Position numbers and translations under genes: made by a program. A DNA stretch of 64,000 nt, taken from positions 2,666,001-2,730,000 of the forward strand of contig NZ_CP084058.1 in NCBI RefSeq assembly GCF_020215645.1. Direction: 5' to 3'. The notes under the pieces were generated by a model, which was not told the origin of the DNA, made no database searches, and saw only the letters and a program-made list of their open reading frames with translations. Within the stretch, counting starts at the first letter, position 1. Every line of letters begins with the position of its first letter. Below are positions 33,634 through 41,389 of the stretch, in pieces. Source of the DNA: Nonomuraea gerenzanensis. GTDB taxonomy: Bacteria > Actinomycetota > Actinomycetes > Streptosporangiales > Streptosporangiaceae.

Positions 33634-34398
33634 TCAGCGCTGCCTGGCCGGGCGGATGACCAGCTCGTTGACGTCCACACCTGGCGGCTGGCCGATCGCG
33701 TACGAGATGGCCTGGGCGATGCTGTCCGCCGGGATGGACTCCGCCCGGTAGGCGCGCATGGTCTCCCGCGCGAGCGGGTCGCTGATGGTGCCGGCCAGCT
33801 CCGACTCCACGACGCCAGGGGAGACGGTGGTGACGCGGATGCTCGGGTCGAGCTCCTGGCGCAGCCCCTCGGTGATCGCCCAGGCGGCGTACTTGGTGCC
33901 GCAGTAGACCGCCGCCGTCGGCGACACCTGGTGGGCGCCGATGGAGGCCACGGTGACGAAGTGACCCGCGCCCTGCCGCTGGAAGTGCGGCAGCGCGGCG
34001 GCGATCCCGTGCAGCAGGCCGCGGACGTTGACGTCGATCATGCGGTCCCACTCCTCGACCAGCAGCGCGTCCAGCCGGGACAGCGGCATCACGCCCGCGT
34101 TGCCGACCAGGACGTCGATCCTGCCGTGCCGCTCGGCGGCGGCGTCGGCGAACGCGGCCACGTCGGCGCGGTCGGTCACGTCGAGCCGCCGCACGTCGGC
34201 CTTGCCGCCCTCGGCCGCGACGGCGGCGGCGGTCTCGGCGAGCCGGTCCTCACGGCGGGCGCCGAGCACCACCTGGTGGCCCTCGCGGGCCAGGCGCAGC
34301 GCGGTGGCGCGGCCGATGCCGCTGCTCGCGCCGGTGATCAGGACGACCTTGCTCGCCACGACGGAGGTGACGGCTGTGCTCTCCACGACGGAAGTCAT
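33634..34398 (-). CDS. Short-chain dehydrogenase/reductase, 254 aa
   Basis: Classical SDR. NAD(P)-binding GASSGIGRA (about residues 24-32), NAGV (about 99-102), catalytic Ser in VASIGAHQ and the Y-x-x-x-K pair in AVYCGTKYAAW. An Arg after the second strand (GARRED) favours NADP(H). Substrate unknown. GAGGAG lies 5 nt before ATG 34398. It shares orientation with the XRE regulator upstream (67-bp gap), a pairing common in actinomycetes in which the MmyB-type regulator controls the adjacent SDR. Confidence 0.92.
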   Translation of the reverse strand: MTSVVESTAVTSVVASKVVLITGASSGIGRATALRLAREGHQVVLGARREDRLAETAAAVAAEGGKADVRRLDVTDRADVAAFADAAAERHGRIDVLVGNAGVMPLSRLDALLVEEWDRMIDVNVRGLLHGIAAALPHFQRQGAGHFVTVASIGAHQVSPTAAVYCGTKYAAWAITEGLRQELDPSIRVTTVSPGVVESELAGTISDPLARETMRAYRAESIPADSIAQAISYAIGQPPGVDVNELVIRPARQR

Positions 34399-34465
34399 GT
34401 TGCTCCTCAGGGCATGGCGGGATGGCGCGCCGGCGGACGTGCCGCGCGCGCTGGGCGGGTGCGGA

Positions 34466-35284
34466 TCAGGCCGTGAGGCTGCCCAGCAGGGCGAGCGCCT
34501 CCTCGGACGGGCTGCCCGGGTCGGCCTGGTAGACGACGAGCTGCTGGCCGGGCGCGCTGTTCACGGTGAACGACTCGTAGTGCAGCGTCAGCGGCCCCAC
34601 CAGCGGGTGGTGGAAGCGCTTGGTCTCGTGGGTCTTCTGGCGGATGTCGTGGCGGGCCCACAACCTGCGGAAGCTCTCGCTCTTCAGCGACAGCTCCCCG
34701 ACGACCTCGACGAGCCGGGGGTCGTCGTAGTCGGTGCCGGCGGCGGAGCGCAGCCCGCCGACGGTGTCGGCCGCCACCCGGTCCCAGTCGGGGTAGAAAT
34801 CGCGCGCGTCCAGGTCGAGGAAGACCAGCCGGACCAGGTCGTCGCTGTGGGCGTGGCCGGCGAAGAGCGCCCGGCCGAGCGGGTTGGCCGCCAGCACGGT
34901 CAGGCACCGGCCCAGGACGACGGCGGGGGTGTGCGGCCAGGCCGCCATCATGCGGACCAGGCCGGGGCCGACCTGCTCCCGCCGGGCGCGCGGGCGCCGC
35001 CCGGCGGGGGCGGGCCGGGAGAGCTGGTGCAGGTGCGTGGCCGCGTCCTCCTCCAGCTCCAGCGCCCTGGCCAGGGCGTCCACCACCTGGGCGGACGGGT
35101 GGCGCTCGCGGCCCTGCTCCAGCCGGACGTAGTAGTCGGTGCTGACACCGGCGAGCTGGGCGACCTCCTCGCGGCGCAGGCCGCGCACGCGCCGCCGGGT
35201 GCCGGCGGGCATGCCGAGGTCCTCCGGCTGGAGGAGCTCGCGGCGGGCTCGCAGGAACTGGCCGAGCAGGTTGTCCGTGTCCAC
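34466..35284 (-). CDS. XRE/MmyB-family transcriptional regulator, 272 aa
   Basis: N-terminal helix-turn-helix of the XRE type: residues about 30-65 contain GLRREEVAQLAGVSTDYYVRLEQG, the family's signature. The C-terminal two thirds is the MmyB-like ligand domain (LTVLAANPLGRALF, RLVFLDLDARDFYPDW, LTLHYESFTV). I choose GTG 35284 (MDTDNLLGQFLRARREL), because relatives start this way; ATG 35344 is an in-frame alternative but lies inside a 19-bp palindrome that would make a better operator. Probably represses itself and the downstream SDR. Confidence 0.9.
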   Translation of the reverse strand: MDTDNLLGQFLRARRELLQPEDLGMPAGTRRRVRGLRREEVAQLAGVSTDYYVRLEQGRERHPSAQVVDALARALELEEDAATHLHQLSRPAPAGRRPRARREQVGPGLVRMMAAWPHTPAVVLGRCLTVLAANPLGRALFAGHAHSDDLVRLVFLDLDARDFYPDWDRVAADTVGGLRSAAGTDYDDPRLVEVVGELSLKSESFRRLWARHDIRQKTHETKRFHHPLVGPLTLHYESFTVNSAPGQQLVVYQADPGSPSEEALALLGSLTA

Positions 35285-35331
35285 GTCTTCGAGGCTAGAC
35301 GAGGCCGAGGACAGGAAGGAGCGCCCAACCT

Positions 35332-35350
35332 GGGTGGGATGCACCCACCC
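35332..35350. promoter_or_regulatory. Palindrome upstream of the XRE regulator
   Basis: GGGTGGG-atgca-CCCACCC, perfect 7-bp arms, 48 bp before the chosen start of the XRE gene. Possible self-operator; it contains the ATG of the alternative longer start. Confidence 0.4.
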
Positions 35351-35386
35351 TCGGACGGCGGGGGCCGCCCGCCGCCCGGAGTCGCC

Positions 35387-37645
35387 TCAGCGCAGGCGCC
35401 CCGCGCCCGCGCCCGCCGGCACCAGGTACCTCAGCGCCTTGGCCGGATGCACGCGGGGGACCAGCGCGGGGGTCCAGCCCGCGTCCGTGCCCAGCGCCGT
35501 GCCGTTGGCCTCGTCGTACGCGGCCACCACGTCGGTCACCACGCCGTCCACCAGGTTGTCCCTGGCCGTGATCGCCGTGCCGTTGAACACCGTCAGCACC
35601 TTCGCCGCGGCGATCCCGTCGAAGGCGTTGCTCTCGGCGTAGACCTTCGAGCCGAAGCCGACGCCGATGCTGTACCCGTGCCCGGCGCCGCCCCTGTAGT
35701 AGTTGTTGTACACGTGCACCTGCCCGAACCGCACCCGGGGCGTGCGCTGGCCGAGCGAGTCGAAGTAGTTGTGGTGCAGCGTGACCTTGAGCTTGTCCTC
35801 CTCGGCGTACCGCGTGGGGTTGTCAGTGTTGCCGATCAGGCTCACCTTGTCGTGGCCGCTGAGGTGGTTCCACGAGAGCGTCACGTAGTTCGCGCCGCGC
35901 ACGACGTCGAGCAGCCCGTCGTGCACCTGGTACGGGCGGCCGAAGTGGAGCGGCTGGCCCGAGTCCGGGTTGTCGCCGTCGTTGAGCGTGTTGTGGTCCA
36001 GCCACACGTGGGTGGAGGCGGAGACCTCCATGTTGTCGAAGGAGGCGTTCCAGTTGCCCTCGGCGCCGTCGGTCGGGTCCCACTGCGGGAAGCAGTCGGC
36101 GGTGTCGGTGATGGTCAGGTTGCGCACGATGACGTTGTCGGCGTTGCTGATCCGCAGGCCGAAGCTCTTCAGCGCGGCGTCCCCGCCCAGGCCCATGAGC
36201 GTGACGTTGGAGCCGATGGTGACCGTGACGTGCGCGGCCATCTTGGCGTACGAGGCCTTGCGGGCCTCCTCCAGCGGCCCCGACGGGAGGCTGGTCCTGC
36301 CCCAGACGGCCGGGTCGTAGGCGGCCAGGTAGGCGGGCAGGCTGTAGCCGTCCATGGCATAGTCGTCGCAGGTCAGCGGGTTGCCCGCGGCGTCGGTGTC
36401 GGCGTCGACGGCGCCCTTGACGTAGACGATCCGCGGGGTGTTGTCGGCCGGGTCGCCCAGCGCGGCCAGCAGCTGCGCCCTGGTCGAGACGACGTGCACG
36501 TCCTCCGGGCGGGCCGCGGAGCCGCCCGTCGTGCCGGTGGTGGCCGCCGCCCAGCCGTCGTCGCGCGGCAGCACCTCGCGGCCCGGCTCGGGCCTGGTGT
36601 GGGCCGGGCGGCGCACCGGGTTCCAGCCGTCCGCGCCCGCCAGGTACCGCTCCGGCGTGAACGCCCTGGCCTGCTCCGCGGTGAGCTGCGGGCGGTCGTC
36701 GTTCACGGTCGCGCCCGGGCCGTGGTTGCGGTACTCGGACAGGCGGGCCTCGCGCCAGCTCAGCCCCGACATGTCGGTCCAGGGCGCGTCCTTGAACTGC
36801 TGGCCCAGCCAGGACTCGCGGACCAGCACCTGGCCGCGCGCCGTGACGGAGCCGCCGGCGGGCCACGGGCGGCCGAGGTGGAAGGTGCGGGCGGACGCGT
36901 CGCTGACGAGGTGGCTGCGGTGGATCAGGAAGCCGTACGGGTTGCCGATCTCCGTGCTGGCGGCGGTGACGTAGCCGTTGTCGTCCGTGCTGCCCCGGCT
37001 CAGCGCCTTGATCACGCAGCGGTCGAACACGGCCGTGGCGCGGCCGAAGATGAAGTCGACGTCGCCCTCGACGTAGCAGTTGTGGAAGTACTGCCGGGCG
37101 AACGTGCTGGCGGAGCCCGTGTTGGCGTACAGGGTGTCCTGGTTGCCGAGGAACCTGACGTTGTCGTAGACCTGCCGGTCGCCCGTCGTCCTGACCGCGA
37201 CGGCCTGGCTGTTGCCGTTCGCCGCCTCGTCGTAGGAGTTCTCGAAGGTGAGGTCGCGGGCGGTGAAGTCGGGGGCGCTGATCACGTACGAGGCGCTGCC
37301 CGAGGTGCCGTAGGTGCCGGAGCCGTCCGGCTTCGGGGTGGACGCCGAGGCGTCGAAGGTGAGCACCACCTCGCGCGGGTCGCGGGTGTCGCCGCGCAGC
37401 GTGATGTGCGGTTTGTCGGCGGGGATGACCACCTGCTGCTTGTAGGTGCCCCTGCGCACCAGGATCGTGACCGGCCGGGTGTTGCCCGGGGGCACGGCGT
37501 TCACGGCGTCCTGCACGTTCGTGTGGTCGCCCGAGCCGTCGGCGGCCACGACGATCGTGGCGCGGGTGGTCGCGGCCGTGGCCGCGGGGGTGAGCGTGGC
37601 GATCACTGTCAGGGCGATCATCGGGGGGAGTAACAGCAGTCGCAT
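35387..37645 (-). CDS. Secreted pectin methylesterase-pectate lyase fusion, 752 aa
   Basis: Two pectin enzymes in one exported chain. After the signal peptide (residues 1-25) comes a carbohydrate esterase family 8 domain (about 30-360) with GTYKQQV, QAVAVR, GNQDTLY, VDFIFGRA, GFLIHRS and LGRPW, including both catalytic Asp. A linker rich in Pro/Arg/Gly (about 345-385) leads to a polysaccharide lyase family 1 domain (about 385-750) with NVTLMGLGGDAAL, VWLDHNTLND (Ca-binding Asp), WNHLSGHDKVSLIG and RTPRVRFGQVHVYNNYY (catalytic Arg). De-esterification of pectin feeds the lyase directly. ATG 37645 has GAGG 6 nt upstream. Confidence 0.92.
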   Translation of the reverse strand: MRLLLLPPMIALTVIATLTPAATAATTRATIVVAADGSGDHTNVQDAVNAVPPGNTRPVTILVRRGTYKQQVVIPADKPHITLRGDTRDPREVVLTFDASASTPKPDGSGTYGTSGSASYVISAPDFTARDLTFENSYDEAANGNSQAVAVRTTGDRQVYDNVRFLGNQDTLYANTGSASTFARQYFHNCYVEGDVDFIFGRATAVFDRCVIKALSRGSTDDNGYVTAASTEIGNPYGFLIHRSHLVSDASARTFHLGRPWPAGGSVTARGQVLVRESWLGQQFKDAPWTDMSGLSWREARLSEYRNHGPGATVNDDRPQLTAEQARAFTPERYLAGADGWNPVRRPAHTRPEPGREVLPRDDGWAAATTGTTGGSAARPEDVHVVSTRAQLLAALGDPADNTPRIVYVKGAVDADTDAAGNPLTCDDYAMDGYSLPAYLAAYDPAVWGRTSLPSGPLEEARKASYAKMAAHVTVTIGSNVTLMGLGGDAALKSFGLRISNADNVIVRNLTITDTADCFPQWDPTDGAEGNWNASFDNMEVSASTHVWLDHNTLNDGDNPDSGQPLHFGRPYQVHDGLLDVVRGANYVTLSWNHLSGHDKVSLIGNTDNPTRYAEEDKLKVTLHHNYFDSLGQRTPRVRFGQVHVYNNYYRGGAGHGYSIGVGFGSKVYAESNAFDGIAAAKVLTVFNGTAITARDNLVDGVVTDVVAAYDEANGTALGTDAGWTPALVPRVHPAKALRYLVPAGAGAGRLR

Positions 37646-37717
37646 GCGCAACCTCGACAGAGTGCGGCAATCGGTTGCATGAAACGTTCGCCCATGCGCC
37701 TCACTTCGTCAATGAGC

Positions 37718-37754
37718 TGCAGTGAAACTGCACTCCGCTGCCGACAAGCGCTTG
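37718..37754. promoter_or_regulatory. Two palindromes in the xylanase/pectinase divergent region
   Basis: TGCAGT-gaa-ACTGCA (37718-37732) and CAAGCGCTTG (37745-37754). The second is a perfect 10-bp palindrome with the AAGCGCTT core of LacI/CcpA-type cre sites, 18 bp upstream of the xylanase -35 box. They lie between the divergent pectin enzyme and xylanase genes, so either could serve both. Confidence 0.5.
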
Positions 37755-37772
37755 CAGCGCCGTCGCGGACTG

Positions 37773-37801
37773 TTGACCCGTGAATGCCCCCGCTCTACAG
37801 T
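37773..37801 (+). promoter_or_regulatory. Sigma-70 promoter of the xylanase gene
   Basis: TTGACC (37773-37778), 17-bp spacer, TACAGT (37796-37801). Spacing and boxes are close to consensus; predicted start about 37808, giving a leader of about 50 nt. Confidence 0.65.
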
Positions 37802-37827
37802 CCGCCTGACATTTATCGGCATTTCCC

Positions 37828-37838
37828 TGAAACTTTCA
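37828..37838. promoter_or_regulatory. TGAAA-c-TTTCA palindrome in the xylanase leader
   Basis: Perfect 5-bp arms around one base, downstream of the predicted start of transcription. It resembles GAAAnTTTC-type motifs noted in front of actinomycete xylanase genes; binding here would block elongation or initiation (inference). Confidence 0.45.
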
Positions 37839-37860
37839 TTCCGGATGCCATAGGAGCACC

Positions 37861-40770
37861 GTGCGCACCCTTCGAGCCCTGGTGGCCGCCGCCCTGTTAT
37901 GCCTCCTGCCGGTGCTCCCGGCGCACGCGGCCGACCGCACGTACGACTTCGAGGACGGCACCACCCAGGGATGGGGACCGCGCGGCGACGGCGTCTCCGT
38001 CACCGTGACCCCGGAGGCGGCCCGCACGGGGACGGGCGGCCTCGCGGTCAGCGGCCGGACCGCCACCTGGCACGGCGCGTCCATCACCGCCCCGTTCGCC
38101 GAAGGCGTCGGCCACACCGTCACCGCCTACGCCAGGCTCGCCCCGGGGCAGCCCGCCGGCACGATCGCGATGACCGTGCAGCGCACGCCGGCCGGCGGCG
38201 AGACCACGTACGAGCGGGTCGCGGCGGCCACCGTCACCGACGGCGCGTGGGTGCCGCTGTCGGGCGGCTACCAGCTCCCCGCCGGCTCCACCGACGTGCA
38301 GCTCTACATCGAGAGCTCCGACGCCACCACCCAGTACCTCGTGGACGACATCGTCCTGCGCCCGCTCGGCGACCCCACGCGCGAGCCCATCACCAGCGAC
38401 TTCGAGGACGGCACCGCGCAGAGCTGGGCCACGCGCGCCGCCGCCGTGCTGGAGGTCGGCACGACCGCCCACGCGGGCGCCCGCGGCCTCACCGTCACCG
38501 GCCGCTCCGCCTCCTGGGACGGCCCCGCCCTGAACGTGCTCGGCCGCCTGGGCAAGGGCGACAAGTACGCCCTGTCGGCCTGGGTGCGGCTCGGCCCGGA
38601 CACCGCGTCGGGCAAGCTCGGCCTCTCGATCGAGCGCCGGACCGGCGGCACCCCGAGCTACGAGCGCGTCGTCGCGCCGAAGGACGTGCCCGCCGGGCAG
38701 TGGGTGCAGCTCTCGGGGACGTACACGCTGGCCCACGACGCCGACTTCCTCAGCGTGTACGTCGAGTCCGACACCGGCACCTTCCCCTTCCACCTCGACG
38801 ACTTCACGCTGACCTACGTCGAGCCCAAGCCGATCCAGACCGGCCTCCCCTCGCTCAAGGACGAGCTGCCGTTCACCATCGGCTCCGCCTTCACCCGGCC
38901 CGAGACGCTCGGCGTGCACGGCGAGCTGCTCGCCAAGCACTTCGACGGCGTCACCCCCGGCAACGAGCTGAAGTGGGACGCCACCGAGCCCCGCGAAGGG
39001 GAGTTCACCTTCACCGACGCCGACCACCTGGTGAGTTTCGCCACCGAGCACGGCATGACCATCCGCGGCCACACGCTCGCCTGGCACAGCCAGACCCCGG
39101 CCTGGGTGTTCGAGAACGCCACCAAGGAGGTGCTGCTGGAGCGCCTGGAGCGGCACGTGCGCACGCTCGTCACCCGCTACAAGGGCAGGATCGCGGCCTG
39201 GGACGTGGTCAACGAGGTCGTGGACGAGAACCAGCCCGACGGGCTGCGCCGCTCCCCGTGGTACGAGATCGCCGGGCTCGACTTCATCCGCACAGCCTTC
39301 CGCGTCGCCCGCGAGGCCGACCCGGACGCCAAGCTGTTCATCAACGACTACAACACCGAGTTCCCGCGCAAGCGCGAGGCCCTCTACAAGCTGGTCAAGC
39401 AGCTCAAGGACGAGGGCGTGCCGATCGACGGCGTCGGGCACCAGCTCCACCTCAACATCGAGCACCCGCCCGCCTCCGCCGTCGAGGCCACCATCGAGCG
39501 CTTCGCCCCGCTCGGCCTGGACCAGCAGGTCACCGAGCTGGACGTGAGCATCTACACCGACTTCGTCTCCACCTACGACACGATCCCGCCCGAGCTGCTC
39601 GTCGAGCAGGGGTACCGGTACAAGGAGCTGTTCGACGTCTTCCGCCGCCAGGCCGACCGGCTCAGCTCGGTCACGGTGTGGGGCGAGTCGGACGACGTGA
39701 GCTGGCTGCGCTCCTGGCCCATCCCGCGCCTGAACGCGCCGCTGCTCTTCGACGACGACCTCCAGGCCAAGCCCGCGTACTGGGGCGTCGTGGACCCGTC
39801 CAGACTGGACCCGCTCGTGCGCAAGCTGGAGGCGCCGGCCGCGGTCGTCAAGGTGGACGGCAAGCGCGACCTGGAGTGGGACCTGCTGCCCGACGCGCCC
39901 CTCGCCCGCGTGGGCGACGTCTCGGCCGGCTTCCAGGCCCGTTCCTCCGCCGCCGGCCTGTACCTGCTCGCCGAGGTCACCGACCCGGCCGTGAACGCCG
40001 GCGACCGGGTGACGTTCACCGTGGACGGCCGCTCCCGCACCCTGACCCGCACCTCCCCGGGCGTGCGCGGCACCGCCACCGGCTACCGGGCGGAGGCCCT
40101 GCTGGCCGGCGGCACGGACGTCCAGGTGGCGGTGCACGACCGCGGCACCCGCACCACCTGGACAGGCAGGCTCACCCCCACCGCCGCCGTCAAGCGCACC
40201 ACCGCCCCGCACCGCCAGGCGCCCCCCGTCCTGGACGGCGCCGTGGACCGCATGTGGTCCGGCGTCCCGGAGATCCGCACCGGCACCTGGATCCAGGGCA
40301 CCTCCGGGGCGACCGCCAAGGTCCGCTCCCTCTGGTCGGGCTCCACCCTGTACGTCCTGGCCCAGGTCACCGACCCCGAGCTGAGCGAGTCCTCCGCGAA
40401 CCCGTGGGAGCAGGACTCCGTCGAGCTCTTCGTGGACCCGGGCAACGGCAAGACGAAGGGGTACGAGGACGATGACGGGCAGTACCGGGTGAGCTTCTCG
40501 GGGCGGGTCACGGTGGGGGGCACGTTCGACGCGGCAGGCGTCAAGGACAACGTGCGGGCCGCCGCCGTGACAGTGCCGGGCGGGTACGTGGTGGAGGCTG
40601 CCATTCACCTGCCCACGGTCACGCTGGAGGAGGGGGCGCTGGTGGGCTTCGACGTTCAGGTGAACGACGCGACGGGCGCGGCTCGTACGGCGGCGGTGAC
40701 CTGGAACGACGCCACGAGGCGCAGCTACCTGGACACCAGCCACTGGGGGGTGGCCCGGCTGGGGGGCTGA
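37861..40770 (+). CDS. Secreted modular GH10 xylanase, 969 aa
   Basis: Endo-beta-1,4-xylanase exported by a Sec signal peptide (residues 1-24, AHA-A). Two CBM4/9/22-type beta-sandwich modules follow (about 25-170 and 175-320, each beginning with DFEDGT and ending in a DDI/DDF strand). The GH10 barrel is about 330-650: acid/base Glu in WDVVNEVVDE, nucleophile Glu in VTELDVSIY, and WHSQTPAW for subsite -1. The C-terminal 300 residues carry a CBM9-like module (DSVELFVDPGNGKTKGYEDD) after a smaller beta domain. GTG start with AGGAG 5 nt upstream. Its stop codon lies within the shared terminator stem. Confidence 0.94.
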   Translation: MRTLRALVAAALLCLLPVLPAHAADRTYDFEDGTTQGWGPRGDGVSVTVTPEAARTGTGGLAVSGRTATWHGASITAPFAEGVGHTVTAYARLAPGQPAGTIAMTVQRTPAGGETTYERVAAATVTDGAWVPLSGGYQLPAGSTDVQLYIESSDATTQYLVDDIVLRPLGDPTREPITSDFEDGTAQSWATRAAAVLEVGTTAHAGARGLTVTGRSASWDGPALNVLGRLGKGDKYALSAWVRLGPDTASGKLGLSIERRTGGTPSYERVVAPKDVPAGQWVQLSGTYTLAHDADFLSVYVESDTGTFPFHLDDFTLTYVEPKPIQTGLPSLKDELPFTIGSAFTRPETLGVHGELLAKHFDGVTPGNELKWDATEPREGEFTFTDADHLVSFATEHGMTIRGHTLAWHSQTPAWVFENATKEVLLERLERHVRTLVTRYKGRIAAWDVVNEVVDENQPDGLRRSPWYEIAGLDFIRTAFRVAREADPDAKLFINDYNTEFPRKREALYKLVKQLKDEGVPIDGVGHQLHLNIEHPPASAVEATIERFAPLGLDQQVTELDVSIYTDFVSTYDTIPPELLVEQGYRYKELFDVFRRQADRLSSVTVWGESDDVSWLRSWPIPRLNAPLLFDDDLQAKPAYWGVVDPSRLDPLVRKLEAPAAVVKVDGKRDLEWDLLPDAPLARVGDVSAGFQARSSAAGLYLLAEVTDPAVNAGDRVTFTVDGRSRTLTRTSPGVRGTATGYRAEALLAGGTDVQVAVHDRGTRTTWTGRLTPTAAVKRTTAPHRQAPPVLDGAVDRMWSGVPEIRTGTWIQGTSGATAKVRSLWSGSTLYVLAQVTDPELSESSANPWEQDSVELFVDPGNGKTKGYEDDDGQYRVSFSGRVTVGGTFDAAGVKDNVRAAAVTVPGGYVVEAAIHLPTVTLEEGALVGFDVQVNDATGAARTAAVTWNDATRRSYLDTSHWGVARLGG

Positions 40771-40800
40771 GCGCCCCCCGCTGCCGGCGGGCGCTCAGCC
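40765..40800. terminator. Bidirectional terminator containing both stop codons
   Basis: GGCTGAGCGCCC (40765-40776) pairs perfectly with GGGCGCTCAGCC (40789-40800) around a 12-nt loop. The xylanase TGA lies in the left arm and the stop of the convergent His-rich gene in the right arm. Confidence 0.8.
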
Positions 40801-41238
40801 GATCCAGTCGTGGCCGTTGGGGGCGGAGCCGCCGTCCATGTGCCCGGCGGGAGCCACGCTGTCGTGGTAGCCGACAGTGGCGAAGCCGCCCTCGAAGTGC
40901 CCGGTGGGGGCGGATCCGCCGTCGATGTGGCCGGCGGGCGCGGTGTTGCCCTCATGGTGCCCGGCCGGTGCGGAGTTGCCCTCGAAGTGCCCGGCCGGTG
41001 CGGTGCTGCCCTCGAAGTGGCCGGCCGGGGCCACGCTGTCGTGGTGGCCTGCCGGTGCGGAGCCGCCGTCGTAGTGGCCGGCGCGGATCACGTTGTCGTG
41101 GTAGCCGGCGGGCGTCACGTTGTCGTGCTGCCCCGCCGTCGTGAACAGGGCGCCGCCCGCCGCGGCGGTGCCCGCGAAAGCGCCGATCACCAGCGCGGTG
41201 CCGCCGATGAGGGTCGCGAGTGCTTTCCTGGTCTCCAT
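40795..41238 (-). CDS. Secreted histidine-rich decapeptide-repeat protein, 147 aa
   Basis: Signal peptide residues 1-28 (METRKALATLIGG... TAAAGG). From residue 37 the mature chain is about eleven tandem 9-10-residue units, with consensus (S/N)(T/S)APAGH(F/H)(E/D)G. Each has one or two His, one acidic residue and a Pro, ending HDWIG. Function unknown; regular His/Asp/Glu spacing suggests extracellular binding of Zn, Cu or Ni, or a surface-adhesive role, but nothing proves it. ATG 41238 has GGGGAGAA 6 nt upstream; an in-frame start at 41304 would bury the signal peptide. It is convergent with the xylanase. Confidence 0.85.
   Translation of the reverse strand: METRKALATLIGGTALVIGAFAGTAAAGGALFTTAGQHDNVTPAGYHDNVIRAGHYDGGSAPAGHHDSVAPAGHFEGSTAPAGHFEGNSAPAGHHEGNTAPAGHIDGGSAPTGHFEGGFATVGYHDSVAPAGHMDGGSAPNGHDWIG
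40810..41130. repeat. 27/30-bp minisatellite encoding the His-rich decapeptides
   Basis: About eleven in-frame units alternating between 27 and 30 bp, read on the minus strand. Units with the same length class are closer to one another than to the others (for example the HHDSVAPAG and YHDSVAPAG units), pointing to block duplications. Confidence 0.85.
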
Positions 41239-41312
41239 CGTCTGTTCTCCCCGTTCGATGGCCGATCGCGTTGACAGGGCCACACCATCAGGGCGCTGCT
41301 TCACATCGGTTA

Positions 41313-41349
41313 CAGATCGGCATCACCGCTGCTGGACTAGGGTGATCTG
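41313..41349. promoter_or_regulatory. Inverted repeat upstream of the beta-xylosidase gene
   Basis: ATCACC (41322-41327) faces GGTGAT (41341-41346), with outer CAGATC (41313-41318) and GATCTG (41344-41349) also complementary. It lies 40 bp before the GH43 start and could be an operator for it. Confidence 0.35.
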
Positions 41350-41389
41350 TCGCCCGACAACAGCTGCGCCGGCACGAAAGTGTGACTTG

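Noticed and set aside
40810..41130. CRISPR-like regular repeats
   Set aside because: Units are contiguous, 27/30 bp, in frame, and encode a patterned protein; there are no spacers and no cas genes.
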